A DNA stretch of 64,000 nt from Lachnospiraceae bacterium (GTDB lineage Bacteria > Bacillota > Clostridia > Lachnospirales > Lachnospiraceae): NCBI GenBank assembly GCA_900757145.1, contig CAAEMT010000063.1, positions 1-64,000 of the forward strand. The letters run 5' to 3'. The position numbers and the translations under genes were made by a program. Positions 42,687 to 52,946 of the stretch are shown piece by piece. The notes under the pieces were generated by a model, which searched no databases, was not told the origin of the DNA, and saw only the letters and a list, made by a program, of their open reading frames with translations. Position 1 is the stretch's first letter, and every line of letters starts with the position of its first letter.

Positions 42687-43934
42687 TTACTGAAGCGATA
42701 TCTGTGCCTCACATTCACTCTGTGCCGCGTCAAGCGCTTCTTGTGCTGTAATCTTTCCAGAAGCTGCTTCTGCAAGCTTTCCTGTGATAATATCAGACAT
42801 CAATGCATAGTCTTCAATAACCGGCGCTACAACAAGATGATCCAGAGAATCAAATACCGCCTGACGATTCTGCGGAGGTGTCATTTCAAGATAACCGGAA
42901 AGTACTTCCTCGTTGCTGATTGCCGGAAGATCCCATCCTGCTTCTATACGCATCTTTGCCGCTGTCTCACTTGATGCAAGCCAGTTGATCCAGCACTGAG
43001 CTGCTTCTTTCTTCTTGGTGTCTGCATTAACTACAAGTGCGTTGCTGAAGAAATGTGTCGCCTTCTGCGTCTGTCCCGGCTCTACACAAATATCCCATTC
43101 AAAATCACATCCTTCGGCAAAAGTAGAAAATGCCCATATGCCAGTTGGAATCATGCCCAGACGTCCGCTCTGGAAGAGATCCCAGTCACCCATACCGCTC
43201 ATCTGCTCATCATTTGGCTGCACATTGCTGTCAGTGATCTTGGAGATCATCATTTCTGCTGCCGCAACATTTTCTTTGGAATTGATCGTAAATGCTGTCT
43301 TATCTTCATTCAAGATACTTCCGCCAAACTGAGCTGCCACCTTGAAAAATTCATTAAATGTCACCGGCTGATAAATACCGTACGTGTTTTCATCAAGCGC
43401 TCGAATTGCCTCCGCTGCCGCAAGCGCATCGTCCCAGGTCCACTCATCTGTCGGATAGTCGATTCCTGCCTGATCAAACAGGTCTTTATTATAGATCAGA
43501 ACGACATTGGAAAAATTGCCTGGCACACCGTACTGTGTTCCATCGACATTGAATGCCGAAAGCGCTGTCTCATTATATCCTGATGTGTCAATTTCATCGA
43601 GCGGCGCAAGCACTCCCTTATTTGCATATGCTGCAAAATTCTCGATATTCAATTCATAACAATCAGGAGCCGTACCGCCTGCTACTCTCGTCTGCATCTG
43701 AGTAAAATAATCATCGAATCCTATCGTTTCGATCTGAACGGTAATATTCGGATATTCCTCATGAAACGCTTCATACATCGCTTCAAGTGTTTTCTCCTGC
43801 CCTCCTGAGGCATTGAAATTCGCATACGTGATCGTAACCTCTTCCTCTGCCGCTGCCGTGATTCCGCCTGCTACCAAAACCGCTGCCATTGCCGCACCTG
43901 CTGCCATTGCTTTCCACTGCTTCATCTTTTTCAT
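42687..43934 (-). CDS. Sugar ABC transporter substrate-binding protein without lipobox
   Basis: 415 residues, ATG 43934 behind AAAGGAG. Family-1 solute-binding fold with TITYANFNASGGQEKTLEAM, the hinge motif TAPDCYELNIENFAAYANKG and GRLGMIPTGIWAF. The signal peptide (1-29) ends in TAAA before EEE, with no Cys in the lipobox position, so it looks like a signal peptidase I substrate. That is odd for a Gram-positive importer, where the protein is normally lipid-anchored. Starts its own transcript from the operator-containing promoter at 43955-44007. Confidence 0.93.
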   Translation of the reverse strand: MKKMKQWKAMAAGAAMAAVLVAGGITAAAEEEVTITYANFNASGGQEKTLEAMYEAFHEEYPNITVQIETIGFDDYFTQMQTRVAGGTAPDCYELNIENFAAYANKGVLAPLDEIDTSGYNETALSAFNVDGTQYGVPGNFSNVVLIYNKDLFDQAGIDYPTDEWTWDDALAAAEAIRALDENTYGIYQPVTFNEFFKVAAQFGGSILNEDKTAFTINSKENVAAAEMMISKITDSNVQPNDEQMSGMGDWDLFQSGRLGMIPTGIWAFSTFAEGCDFEWDICVEPGQTQKATHFFSNALVVNADTKKKEAAQCWINWLASSETAAKMRIEAGWDLPAISNEEVLSGYLEMTPPQNRQAVFDSLDHLVVAPVIEDYALMSDIITGKLAEAASGKITAQEALDAAQSECEAQISLQ

Positions 43935-43954
43935 ATTCTTTCTCCTTTCTTTGC

Positions 43955-44007
43955 TTAACCGGTTAACCGGTCAGAATTTACATATCGATTTTCTATATCC
44001 ATAGCAA
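43955..44007 (-). promoter_or_regulatory. LacI operator and promoter of the transporter genes
   Basis: Minus strand: -35 TTGCTA, 17-bp spacer, -10 TATGTA. Directly downstream lies the perfect palindrome TTAACCGGTTAA (43955-43966), part of ACCGGTTAACCGGTTAA. The same palindrome lies at the lacI promoter, so the local LacI protein probably represses this promoter. Confidence 0.8.
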
Positions 44008-44054
44008 GTCCACTTTTCAGTTACCTGCTTAAAGATTCATAATGCAATCTGTAT

Positions 44055-46040
44055 TTATTTTATAATTTCCCATGTAAATGTACGTTTTGCCCCTTTTATA
44101 TCGGATTCTACCTTGCCTTGCTCCCAGCTTAGAACTATTTCTGATTTTTCATCCCGAAAACGGTATTTTCCGCATGCTCCAGCAAGCACAAAATGCAGCT
44201 TATCTGTATCCTCTGTCGCCAGCGTCCCCGCCTTTCCTATATCCTCCTGTGCATATTCCTTCATCGCTACTGCGTGACCGTCTCTTATATAAACCGGAAA
44301 ACGCTCTTCTGAAGTAATGAGAACATCCCCATTATATTGTTTCTTGGAAAAGAACCCATACCATTTCCCCGGCGGAAGCCAGAGTTTTCTGCTCGTCTGA
44401 TTTTCCTCAAAGAGAGGCGCAACCAGAAGACTTTCTCCGAACATATACTCATCCTCCCACTCGACAGCCTGCCTGTGCTTAGACCATGTATATACGAGCG
44501 GACGCATCATCGGACGATACTCTTCACAGCAATCTACTGCACTGCTGTAAATATAAGGAACAAGATTCATATGCAGATTGTGCCAGAAGCGAATCTCATC
44601 CAGCAATTCGGAATCGCCCCACGCCTGTGCAATGTTCCATGGACTTCTCTCATTATTTCCGTCTGCTCCGGGCATAATCTCCTTAAACTGCCCTCCGTCC
44701 GGTTCTGAATGCCACTGCAGAGCCGGCACAAAGCACGCAAGCTGTGTCGCCCTCCGATACAGATCTGCCGTTGGCAGCGAGCCCGCAAATCCTGCAATAT
44801 CAAAGCTCCAGAACGGAATTCCTGTCATAGCCGCTGATAGACCTGCCCCGAATACAGCTCTTAATTCACTGTTCTCAGACTGCTGATCACCGCCCCAGTG
44901 GATCGGCATTCGGTGCGCTCCTCTCGATCCTGCCCGCGAAAACAGAACATGATCATTTCCTAAAAACTGTGTGTATGCTTCAGTATATAACCTTGAATAT
45001 GCGTTTTTCGCCTCCGTTCCGTCCATTCCGTTTTTCAGCATCACATCCGGCCGATAAATGAACTCTCCACCGTCTGTCTTAAACCCGTCTACCCCCATAT
45101 CAAGAAGGTACTGACGCTTTGCAAACCATGATTCACAAGCAGACTGATTGGAAAAATCCGGTATCAGCGATGTCTCAAACCAGTTTCCCACCGGAATCTG
45201 ATACGGAGTTCCATCTTCATTCTTCACACAGAATCCTCTTCTGACAGCATCCTCTTTATCAAAAATAAGCTGTCTGTTTTTCTCTTCGTCCTCTGACTGT
45301 CCCTTATATACAGGAATCTGCCATAGTACAAGATGAATATCCCGGTCATGAAGTCTGCGGATCATTCCTGCCGGATCACTCCAATAACTGCTTTTAGAGT
45401 AATCAAAATCATCCTCCGCAAGTATTCCTCCGTCCGGCTTCGGCTCATAGGAAGCTCCGTTCCAAATATAGAATGTCGCTTCGTCGCTCCACGCTTCCAA
45501 TACCATCACACTTGCCGGGAACTGATACTTTTCCAGATACTTCATCTGGTTCTCCACATCCTGCTGAGAGTTCCAGTGGTTGGCAGATATCCACACGCCA
45601 AACGCATACTTCGGCGGCAGCTTTGCCTCACCAAGCAGCTTCATATATGCTGAGATCACCTCGTCTACCGCTCCTATAAACACATATACAGCCGCATCTT
45701 CCGGAATTTCACACACGATATTCTCATGAAAAGAAAATACTGTCTTTTTATCTGTTTCAATATAAATCCCCAATCCCGTATCCGTTACGAAAAACGGCGC
45801 TGTAAGATACGTATATTCACCCTGATGACAGAAATGCTCGATCACCTGATTGACAACCGTATTTCCTTTCTGGTTCAGTCCGTTAAATTTTTCTCCCATA
45901 CCGTATGCTCCGGCATACGGCACCTCAATCCGAAGCTCGTCTTCTCCTTCATTCCTCATTCTGTGCAGCAAAGCGCTCTCTCCTCCCGGCAAAACTGCCT
46001 CCATCGGCTCTGCTTCACACTGTATCATCCACTGTTTCAT
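44055..46040 (-). CDS. GH31 glycosidase, alpha-xylosidase-like active site
   Basis: 661 residues, ATG 46040. The GH31 barrel has the nucleophile Asp in GVDGFKTDGGEF, the KTDxGE form common in alpha-xylosidase-like GH31 enzymes, in contrast to the WNDMNE form of the partner enzyme at 38755-40749. Other marks: KLPPKYAFGVWIS, LFSRAGSRGAHRMPIHWGGDQ and WSFDIAGFAG. No signal peptide. Specificity (xyloside, galactoside or other) cannot be settled by reading. Lies between lacI and the transporter genes. Confidence 0.9.
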   Translation of the reverse strand: MKQWMIQCEAEPMEAVLPGGESALLHRMRNEGEDELRIEVPYAGAYGMGEKFNGLNQKGNTVVNQVIEHFCHQGEYTYLTAPFFVTDTGLGIYIETDKKTVFSFHENIVCEIPEDAAVYVFIGAVDEVISAYMKLLGEAKLPPKYAFGVWISANHWNSQQDVENQMKYLEKYQFPASVMVLEAWSDEATFYIWNGASYEPKPDGGILAEDDFDYSKSSYWSDPAGMIRRLHDRDIHLVLWQIPVYKGQSEDEEKNRQLIFDKEDAVRRGFCVKNEDGTPYQIPVGNWFETSLIPDFSNQSACESWFAKRQYLLDMGVDGFKTDGGEFIYRPDVMLKNGMDGTEAKNAYSRLYTEAYTQFLGNDHVLFSRAGSRGAHRMPIHWGGDQQSENSELRAVFGAGLSAAMTGIPFWSFDIAGFAGSLPTADLYRRATQLACFVPALQWHSEPDGGQFKEIMPGADGNNERSPWNIAQAWGDSELLDEIRFWHNLHMNLVPYIYSSAVDCCEEYRPMMRPLVYTWSKHRQAVEWEDEYMFGESLLVAPLFEENQTSRKLWLPPGKWYGFFSKKQYNGDVLITSEERFPVYIRDGHAVAMKEYAQEDIGKAGTLATEDTDKLHFVLAGACGKYRFRDEKSEIVLSWEQGKVESDIKGAKRTFTWEIIK

Positions 46041-46092
46041 AAAATTATCAGATACACCTCGCTTTTCTCCTCTTTGATTTGAAGATCTTCCA

Positions 46093-47115
46093 TTATTTCA
46101 GTCTTCGTACACTGTCTCTCTCAACAATTCGCACCGGAAGAATCTCTTCTATCTTCTTCATACAGGAATCCGCCATATTCTGTACGAGCAATTCCACAGC
46201 ATGCTCACCTTTCAATGAAATCTCCTGCCGGACTGTCGTAAGTCCCGGTGTCAGATATGCAGAAATATCAAGATCATCAAATCCCATTATCGAAATATCA
46301 TCCGGCACACGCACGCCGGACTCATAGAATCCTTTCATCAGCCCGATTGCAAATATATCTGCTGTTGCTACAAGCGCCGTCAGCTCCGTATGAGACTTTG
46401 CGATCCTGCATGCGATTTCCGCTCCGCTGTCGTAATCCACGTTTCCCTCAAAGACGTATTCTGCCCGGTAAGAGATCCCAAACTCCTCCAACGCCTGCTG
46501 GTATCCTTTAAACCGCTTCTGCATAACTCCATCCTCATGAAGCAGCCCTGATACAAGTCCCACGTTCTGATGCCCTGCCTCAAGTATATACTTTGTCGCT
46601 AAATAAGAGCTGTGCTGGTCATCGATACGCACCTGATGAAATCCGTCATACCTGCAATAGCTGTCGACCATCACAACCGGAACATCCAACTGTCCAAGCT
46701 GTTCAAAAAACTCATTCTGATATGTACCGATAATGATGACGCCGTCAAGATTACGCTCACGGATCAGATCCAGATAATCTGCCGTCACATCAGTCGCTGA
46801 GATCAGTACGTGATACCCGTGCTGCCTCGCGTGATACTCGATGCTGCCGAGAATTTCGCTGTAGAAATTGTTGCGGAACATAAGCGTACTGCCCGGCTCC
46901 GTCTGCGGGACAACGACACCGATCAGCCGTGTATCTCTCACTGACAGCCCACGCGCATTCAAATCCGGTACATACTCAAGCTTTTTGATCACGTCAAGTA
47001 CGACTGCTTTTGTCTGCTCCGAGACTTTTTTCTTTCCATTTAGTACGTATGATACAGTAGCCGCAGACACGCCTGCCGCCGCCGCCACATCTCTTATCGT
47101 AGGTCTTTGTTTCAT
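46093..47115 (-). CDS. LacI-family transcriptional regulator
   Basis: 340 residues, ATG 47115. The N-terminal helix-turn-helix (TIRDVAAAAGVSAATVSYVLNGKKKVSEQT) and hinge helix precede a periplasmic-binding-like effector domain (GVVVPQTEPGS, VALVATADIFAIGLM, SIMGFDDLDISAYLTPGLTTV). The TTAACCGGTTAA palindromes at 47163 and 43955 are its likely operators, so it controls itself and the transporter genes. The effector is probably the imported oligosaccharide or its product. Confidence 0.95.
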   Translation of the reverse strand: MKQRPTIRDVAAAAGVSAATVSYVLNGKKKVSEQTKAVVLDVIKKLEYVPDLNARGLSVRDTRLIGVVVPQTEPGSTLMFRNNFYSEILGSIEYHARQHGYHVLISATDVTADYLDLIRERNLDGVIIIGTYQNEFFEQLGQLDVPVVMVDSYCRYDGFHQVRIDDQHSSYLATKYILEAGHQNVGLVSGLLHEDGVMQKRFKGYQQALEEFGISYRAEYVFEGNVDYDSGAEIACRIAKSHTELTALVATADIFAIGLMKGFYESGVRVPDDISIMGFDDLDISAYLTPGLTTVRQEISLKGEHAVELLVQNMADSCMKKIEEILPVRIVERDSVRRLK

Positions 47116-47162
47116 AACGAGATTCCTCTTGCTTTATATTTCTGTGTTTCTATTTATTTAGG

Positions 47163-47207
47163 TTAACCGGTTAACTAAATTATATTACTGCACTCTCCGC
47201 ATGTCAA
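47163..47207 (-). promoter_or_regulatory. Consensus promoter with LacI operator, upstream of lacI
   Basis: Minus strand: -35 TTGACA (47202-47207), 17-bp spacer, -10 TATAAT (47179-47184), both perfect. The palindrome TTAACCGGTTAA (47163-47174) begins four bases after the -10, an ideal place for repression. Confidence 0.9.
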
Positions 47208-47251
47208 TCCGCAAATTACGACTATTTGTAATTTCATTATATTTCAACAAA

Positions 47252-47298
47252 TTTAAGCTTCTGAATTATAGCAATATGCCAAAATTCAGAAGCTTAAA
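47252..47298 (-). terminator. Hairpin after the 2-hydroxyacid dehydrogenase gene
   Basis: Perfect 16-bp arms TTTAAGCTTCTGAATT and complement with a 15-base loop. The T-run is modest. It separates the dehydrogenase gene from the lacI promoter. Confidence 0.7.
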
Positions 47299-47323
47299 CT
47301 ATCTCTGCTCCACTCTTAGAATT

Positions 47324-48280
47324 TTACTCGCAGACGTTCCTTTTCTCTCCTCTTTGAAATGCCGCAATATTCTCCCATACTTCATCCAGCAGTCGTTTTC
47401 TTGCCTCCACCGCTGCCCATGCGATATGTGGTGTGATCAAAAGAGCATCGCTGTCTGCCAGACGGCGCAGCGGACTGTCCTTATCCATCGGCTCATGTTC
47501 CAGCACATCGAGTCCTGCTGCGGCAATCTTTCCCTCCGTTAGCGCCCGGCAAAGCCCCTGCTCTTCCACGATAGGACCTCTTCCGACATTGATAAAAATA
47601 GAGGAATCCTTCATTTTAGAAAAAGCTTCATAATCCATCAGATGATGTGTTTTTTCTGTAAGAGGCGCATGAACGGATAAAATATCAGACTGAGCAAGCA
47701 GCGTCTCAAAATCTACCTGCCGGTATTTTTCTTCACGTTTTGTACCGGACGGTGAATAAAAAATAACGCTGCACCCAAACGCTTCCGCGATCTGAGCCAC
47801 CTTGCTGCCGATCGCTCCAAGTCCCAAAATCCCCCAGGTTTTCCCGCTCAGCTCATAAAAGCTCCTTCCCATATGGCAAAATGTCCTGCTTTTTGTATAC
47901 TCGCCTGATTTTACGTATTCATCATAATATCTCAGATGCTCTAACAGATACAGCGTCATGGCAAAGGTGTGCTGCGCCACAACATCCGTAGAATACCCAG
48001 CCACATTTGTCACACAAATACCGCGGCTCTTCGTATAATCAAAATCGATATTATTCTTTCCTGTAGCAGTAATACCGATATACCGGATATGGGACGCATT
48101 CTTCAATGACGTTTCATCCATCATCAGCTTATTCACGATTACGGCATCCGCATCCGCAATGCGCTCCGCGATTTCCTCCGGCGCGGTCTCTTTGTAAATC
48201 GTCACCTCACCAAGCTTGGAAAACTGATCAAAATCCATATCACTGCCTAGATTATCTGATTCAAGAAATACTATTTTCAC
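47324..48280 (-). CDS. D-2-hydroxyacid dehydrogenase
   Basis: 318 residues from GTG 48280, seven bases after GAGGAGG. NAD-binding motif GILGLGAIGSKVAQIAEAFG, catalytic Arg in INVGRGPIVEE, Glu in LDVLEHEPMD and His in LLITPHIAWAA. Resembles glycerate or hydroxypyruvate dehydrogenases. The natural substrate is not determinable here. Ends the unit that begins with the MerR gene, whose stop it overlaps only in a rejected longer frame. Confidence 0.92.
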   Translation of the reverse strand: MKIVFLESDNLGSDMDFDQFSKLGEVTIYKETAPEEIAERIADADAVIVNKLMMDETSLKNASHIRYIGITATGKNNIDFDYTKSRGICVTNVAGYSTDVVAQHTFAMTLYLLEHLRYYDEYVKSGEYTKSRTFCHMGRSFYELSGKTWGILGLGAIGSKVAQIAEAFGCSVIFYSPSGTKREEKYRQVDFETLLAQSDILSVHAPLTEKTHHLMDYEAFSKMKDSSIFINVGRGPIVEEQGLCRALTEGKIAAAGLDVLEHEPMDKDSPLRRLADSDALLITPHIAWAAVEARKRLLDEVWENIAAFQRGEKRNVCE

Positions 48281-48305
48281 TTCTATTCCTCCTCTCATTC
48301 TCCGT

Positions 48306-49127
48306 CTATCCATTGCAGGGGCACTTACATATAATCCTTGTCACATATTCCTCCTGACTTTTCTTAGTCAGTCCGTCAAACAGAAAATCCTCATAGCACG
48401 GTCCTTTCAGCGTAAGATCCTGATCTTTCGCATACGCCAGAAGACGCTCATACGCCTCGCCTATCGTATTCCAGTGACCGATATGGTATGCCGTCACATA
48501 TCGCCCTGCTTCACGAACTTCATACTCCAGCCCCCGCGGCTTCTCATCAAACAGCAGGTAGACCGTATCATACTTATTGAAGTTTCCGTTCAGGATGCCG
48601 GAAAGCTCCTGCCTGTAACCAAAGCCATACACATTTCTTAGTCCGTACCGGTCACATTCTTCCAAAAGTTCTCCTGAAGCGACTGCCCACAGTCTCTCAT
48701 CGTTTTGCGAAACGTGACGGCTGATATAATATTTTTCCGGAAGCTCCAAAATAGATACTTTTTTTGTATCTGTTATTATTGCGTCTTCCAGATATTTACA
48801 CTTTTTCTGTATCCACTCCCTCTTATTTTTCAAACTGAAAATTCGCTGCTTTAGAATACGGTTCTCTTCCTCCAAAAGCTTCAGAAGTGACTGCGGCGTG
48901 CGTTCTGACAAATAATCCCGTATCTGCCCAAGCGGCATACCAAGATTCTTAAGCGTATAAATAATATCAAATACATCGAGCTGATCGACCGTATAATAGC
49001 GGTATCCGTTCGTATCCGTTAATTCCGGCTGAAACAGACCGATCTCATCGTAATGAAACAGCGTGTGTTTCGTCACGCCTGCCAGTCTGGCAAACTCTCC
49101 TGTTGTCAGATACCTTGTCTTCTGCAT
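48306..49127 (-). CDS. MerR-family regulator with effector-binding domain
   Basis: 273 residues, ATG 49127 behind GAGGGAA. Winged helix-turn-helix ([25 protein letters not shown] and [18 protein letters not shown]), a coiled-coil linker (about 80-120), and a C-terminal GyrI/BmrR-like ligand domain. Such proteins respond to drugs or small lipophilic compounds. It is divergent from the MATE exporter 177 bp away, the arrangement of a drug-responsive pair; the dehydrogenase follows downstream. Confidence 0.9.
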   Translation of the reverse strand: MQKTRYLTTGEFARLAGVTKHTLFHYDEIGLFQPELTDTNGYRYYTVDQLDVFDIIYTLKNLGMPLGQIRDYLSERTPQSLLKLLEEENRILKQRIFSLKNKREWIQKKCKYLEDAIITDTKKVSILELPEKYYISRHVSQNDERLWAVASGELLEECDRYGLRNVYGFGYRQELSGILNGNFNKYDTVYLLFDEKPRGLEYEVREAGRYVTAYHIGHWNTIGEAYERLLAYAKDQDLTLKGPCYEDFLFDGLTKKSQEEYVTRIICKCPCNG

Positions 49128-49303
49128 GAAAATTCCCTCTTGACTATCGTGTTACCCTATACTTTATCATATCCTCTGCGGTCATGGCAACCTTGACTTT
49201 TACATGATTTATCCGGCAAATATCGTGCGCCCCCGCCATGCCGTGAACAGCCTGCGCATGATAATTCTGGTCTTTTTACATAATTTTTCAGGAGGATATT
49301 GAT

Positions 49304-50635
49304 ATGGCAAATTCTATTGCTAAAGACTTTCGTTTTTTCTCGCTGCTTCGCTTTGCCTTTCCTACCATGGTAATGATGGTATTTATGTCGCTGTATACCA
49401 TTGTTGACGGTATCTTTATCTCCCGCTTTGTCGGGAGCAATGCACTGTCTGCAACCAATATCGTCTATCCGGTCATCAATCTTCTGATTGCCTGCGGCGT
49501 TATGCTTTCCACCGGCGGCAGCGCACTTGTCGCAAAAAAACTCGGGGAAGGAAAAGAAAAAGAAGCACGCGAGGATTTCACAGTGCTCCTTCTTACCGGT
49601 ATCATAGCAGGAGTGATCCTGATGATCGCCGGGCTTTTCTTTCTCAAACCGCTGGTCCGCATGCTGGGCGCTACGGATGCGCTTCTTGCAGACAGTATGA
49701 CGTATCTGAAAATATCGCTGTACTTCGCCCCAGCCTGTATTTTGCAGCTTTTCTTCCAGACTTTTTTTGTGACAGCGGGAAAGCCAGGCTATGGACTTAC
49801 CCTGATCTGCGCAGGCGGTATATTTAATGTAATCTTCGACTACGTTTTCATGGGACCACTTGATCTGGGGATCGCCGGCGCTGCAATTGCTACCGGTATG
49901 GGACAGATGATTCCGGCAGCCGCAGGGCTATTATATTTTACCTTCGTACGCAAAATACTTTACATCGTAAAGCCTGCACTGCACCGCGGCACGCTCCTTG
50001 GCAGCTGCACCAATGGTTCCTCCGAAATGATCACGAATATCTCGAATGCGGTCATTACATACTTATTCAATGTAATCATGCTTCGACTGCTCGGCGAACC
50101 GGGCGTAGCGGCGATCACAATCGTGCTGTACGGACAGTTTCTCTTCAATGCGCTCTATATGGGATTTTCGATGGGCGTCGGCCCTGTCATCAGCTATAAT
50201 CACGGCAGAAAAAATATCCGGCTGCTCAAACGAGTAGTGCATATCTGCTTCATTTTCATTACTGCTTCTTCGGCGATGATTACTGTCTCTGCGCTCGCCG
50301 CCTCACCGCTTATTGTAGGGATCTTCACCCCCTCCGGTACAAAAACGTATGTAATCGCAAAGACAGGATTTTTCCTGTTTTCTATTAATTATCTATTTGC
50401 AGGAATGAATATTTTCGCCTCTGCTATGTTTACATCCTTAAACAACGGACCTGTATCGGCTGCTATTTCGTTTATGCGGACGTTTTTCTTTATCGCGCTG
50501 AATATTCTGCTGCTGCCGAAGCTTCTTGGCGTAATCGGCGTATGGCTTGCTGTACCGGCTGCGGAATTTATGACGCTGTTCTTATCGCTTTATATGATAA
50601 AGACGCGGTGGAAGCAATACTTCACCGCGTCCTGA
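49304..50635 (+). CDS. MATE-family efflux transporter
   Basis: 443 residues, ATG 49304 behind AGGAGG. Twelve membrane segments in two homologous halves; family phrases SLYTIVDGIFISRFVGSNALSATNIVYPV and GFSMGVGPVISYNHGRKN. Predicted sodium- or proton-driven export of cationic compounds. Divergent from the MerR regulator, which may control it. Confidence 0.94.
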   Translation: MANSIAKDFRFFSLLRFAFPTMVMMVFMSLYTIVDGIFISRFVGSNALSATNIVYPVINLLIACGVMLSTGGSALVAKKLGEGKEKEAREDFTVLLLTGIIAGVILMIAGLFFLKPLVRMLGATDALLADSMTYLKISLYFAPACILQLFFQTFFVTAGKPGYGLTLICAGGIFNVIFDYVFMGPLDLGIAGAAIATGMGQMIPAAAGLLYFTFVRKILYIVKPALHRGTLLGSCTNGSSEMITNISNAVITYLFNVIMLRLLGEPGVAAITIVLYGQFLFNALYMGFSMGVGPVISYNHGRKNIRLLKRVVHICFIFITASSAMITVSALAASPLIVGIFTPSGTKTYVIAKTGFFLFSINYLFAGMNIFASAMFTSLNNGPVSAAISFMRTFFFIALNILLLPKLLGVIGVWLAVPAAEFMTLFLSLYMIKTRWKQYFTAS

Positions 50636-50652
50636 CAACAGATTCCTCAAGA

Positions 50653-51570
50653 TTAATCAGCCTTTTCTGCAATCTTCTGATAAATATATTCTATTTCTTC
50701 TTTTACTGCCAACTTCTCAGAAAAGGCAGTTGCACTGCCTGCAGCTACTCCCATATAAAAAGCATATCTGTAATCATGCTTTTCCAGCCATCCTGCCATA
50801 AAACCAGCGACCATAGAATCTCCTGCTCCTACAGCATTAACAACCTTCCCGTCCGGAGCAGGCAAAATATATGTATTTCCGTCTGCTGCAATCAGTACTG
50901 CTCCTCTCCCGGCCAATGATATCAGCACATTCTGTGCCCCTAGATCTCGGAGTTTTTTTCCGTAGGGGATTACATCTTCACGCGTTTCCAATTTCACTCC
51001 GAAGATTTCACTGAGCTCATAATGGTTTGGCTTAATTAAAAAAGGATGATATTCCAGTACATTCAACAGAAGTTTTTTCGTCGCATCTACTACAATATTC
51101 ACGCCGCGTCCATCCAGCCTTCGCATAATACTGTGATACGTATCATCCGGCATAGAAACCGGAATACTGCCGGAAAGAATCAGCACATCCCCTTCTTGTA
51201 TCTGATCAAGCCGTGACATTAACATCTGCACCTTTTCCACATCTATTTTCGGTCCTCGTCCGTTAATTTCAGTGCCTTCTATAGATTTCAGTTTCAAATT
51301 AATTCTCGTAAGCCCCTCCTCCAGCCATATAAAATCATTTTTAACACCCATCCTTTCCAATCTTCGCACTAATTCTTCTCCGGTAAAACCTGCTGCAAAC
51401 CCAAGTGCTGTATTATCAATACCCAGATTTCGCAGAACTGCAGAAACATTGATTCCCTTGCCCCCAGGAAGCAGTAGTTCTGATTCCGTACGATTTGTCA
51501 CTCCGGTCTGAAAATCATCTACAGATACAATATAATCCAACGAAGGATTAAATGTGACCGTATAAACCAT
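50653..51570 (-). CDS. 1-phosphofructokinase-type PfkB kinase
   Basis: 305 residues, ATG 51570. PfkB signatures: LPGGKGINVSAVLRNLG near the N-terminus and VNAVGAGDSMVAGFMAGW with the catalytic Asp near the C-terminus. The family branch (TFNPSLDYIV start) covers 1-phosphofructokinase and tagatose-6-phosphate kinase. No PTS fructose gene is adjacent, so the choice stays open. Separated from deoB by a terminator. Confidence 0.92.
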   Translation of the reverse strand: MVYTVTFNPSLDYIVSVDDFQTGVTNRTESELLLPGGKGINVSAVLRNLGIDNTALGFAAGFTGEELVRRLERMGVKNDFIWLEEGLTRINLKLKSIEGTEINGRGPKIDVEKVQMLMSRLDQIQEGDVLILSGSIPVSMPDDTYHSIMRRLDGRGVNIVVDATKKLLLNVLEYHPFLIKPNHYELSEIFGVKLETREDVIPYGKKLRDLGAQNVLISLAGRGAVLIAADGNTYILPAPDGKVVNAVGAGDSMVAGFMAGWLEKHDYRYAFYMGVAAGSATAFSEKLAVKEEIEYIYQKIAEKAD

Positions 51571-51666
51571 AACCTTTTCCCCGCCTTTTTTGTTTATTTC
51601 ATTCCGTCCTGCTTAAATGTACACCACATTTCGCCAGCTAAACGGATTTTGCAAATTTACATGCAC

Positions 51667-51699
51667 AGATCCCGGCACAGTCTTTTACTATGCCGGGAT
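51667..51699. terminator. Hairpin at the end of the nucleoside operon
   Basis: Perfect stem GATCCCGGCA/TGCCGGGATC with a 13-base loop, 15 bp after the deoB stop. The T-run is weak on both strands. Confidence 0.7.
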
Positions 51700-51713
51700 C
51701 TCTTGTATATTGA

Positions 51714-52901
51714 TTATCCAAGCAAGGAAAGAAGAGATGTCCCAATACATCCTTGCGGCATCTGCACGCCAAAATTGTCCGCGATCGTCGCACCCACAGC
51801 CGCAAAGCAATCCTGCTCCGGCAGTGCTCCATACCCCTGCAGAGATGGCGACCATGCCAAAAACGGCACTGTTTCTCTCGTATGATCCGTTCCTGTATAC
51901 GTCGGATCATTTCCGTGGTCGGCTGTCAGGATAAGCAGATCATCCTCCCGAAGGATCGCCATCAGTTTTCCGAGCAATACATCAAACTTTTCCAGCTCCT
52001 GCGCATATCCTTGTACGTCTCTGCGGTGTCCCCACAGCGCGTCAAAATCCACAAGATTCGTAAAGCAAAGTCCCGTAAAGCCGCGCTTTGCGATCTCGAT
52101 CGTCTGTTCCATCCCATGCACGGAGCTTTTCGATTTATTGGACTCTGTCAGTCCCTCTCCGTCAAAAATATCGAATATTTTTCCGACGGAAATAACATCG
52201 TATCCGTTTTCCTTGAGTGCATCAAGCGCCGTTTTTCCAAACGGCTTAAGCGCATAGTCATGCCTGTTCGCCGTGCGCTTAAATTCTCCCTTTTTCCTGC
52301 CTGTATACGGGCGTGCAATGACTCTGCCTACCTTCCACTCATCACGCATCGTAAGCTCACGCGCGATTTCACAGTAACGGTACAGATTTTCAAGCCCCAT
52401 TGTCTCCTCGTTGCCGCAGATCTGCAAAACGGAATCTGCCGAGGTATAGACGATAAGCTTGCCGTGATTGATCTCCTCCTCGCCAAGCTCATCAAGAATG
52501 ACTGTTCCGCTTACACTCCTGTTCCCGATCACCTCTCTGCCTGTGCGCCTCTCCAGCTCCCGGATCAGCTCAGGCGGAAAGCCATGCTCACTGAATGTCT
52601 GAAACGGCTTCGTCACATACAATCCCATGAGCTCCCAGTGACCTGTCATCGTATCTTTTCCACTGCTTCGTTCATACATCCGTGTATAGTATCCGAGCGG
52701 TTTCTCTGCGGCTGAAATGTGCTCCAGGCCGCACAAGTTGGCAATTCCCAGTTTTACAAGATTCGGAATGTAAAACTTATTCCGGCACTGTGCAATATGT
52801 CCAAGCGTATTTGCACCTTCATCGCCGTATTTGTATGCATCCGGCATATGGCCGATACCAAGAGAATCTATCACAATCGTAAAAATTCTTTTATAACGCA
52901 T
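51714..52901 (-). CDS. deoB: Phosphopentomutase
   Basis: 395 residues from ATG 52901, behind GGGGGAAGG. Alkaline-phosphatase-like fold with metal motifs [14 protein letters not shown] at the N-terminus, [16 protein letters not shown] and [19 protein letters not shown]. It interconverts ribose-1- and ribose-5-phosphate (and deoxyribose forms), passing phosphorolysis products of Udp into central metabolism. Last gene of udp-cdd-deoB. Confidence 0.97.
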   Translation of the reverse strand: MRYKRIFTIVIDSLGIGHMPDAYKYGDEGANTLGHIAQCRNKFYIPNLVKLGIANLCGLEHISAAEKPLGYYTRMYERSSGKDTMTGHWELMGLYVTKPFQTFSEHGFPPELIRELERRTGREVIGNRSVSGTVILDELGEEEINHGKLIVYTSADSVLQICGNEETMGLENLYRYCEIARELTMRDEWKVGRVIARPYTGRKKGEFKRTANRHDYALKPFGKTALDALKENGYDVISVGKIFDIFDGEGLTESNKSKSSVHGMEQTIEIAKRGFTGLCFTNLVDFDALWGHRRDVQGYAQELEKFDVLLGKLMAILREDDLLILTADHGNDPTYTGTDHTRETVPFLAWSPSLQGYGALPEQDCFAAVGATIADNFGVQMPQGCIGTSLLSLLG

Positions 52902-52946
52902 AGGATCCTTCCCCCTTTTCTGTTCGCACACTTTTGATGCACGGGA

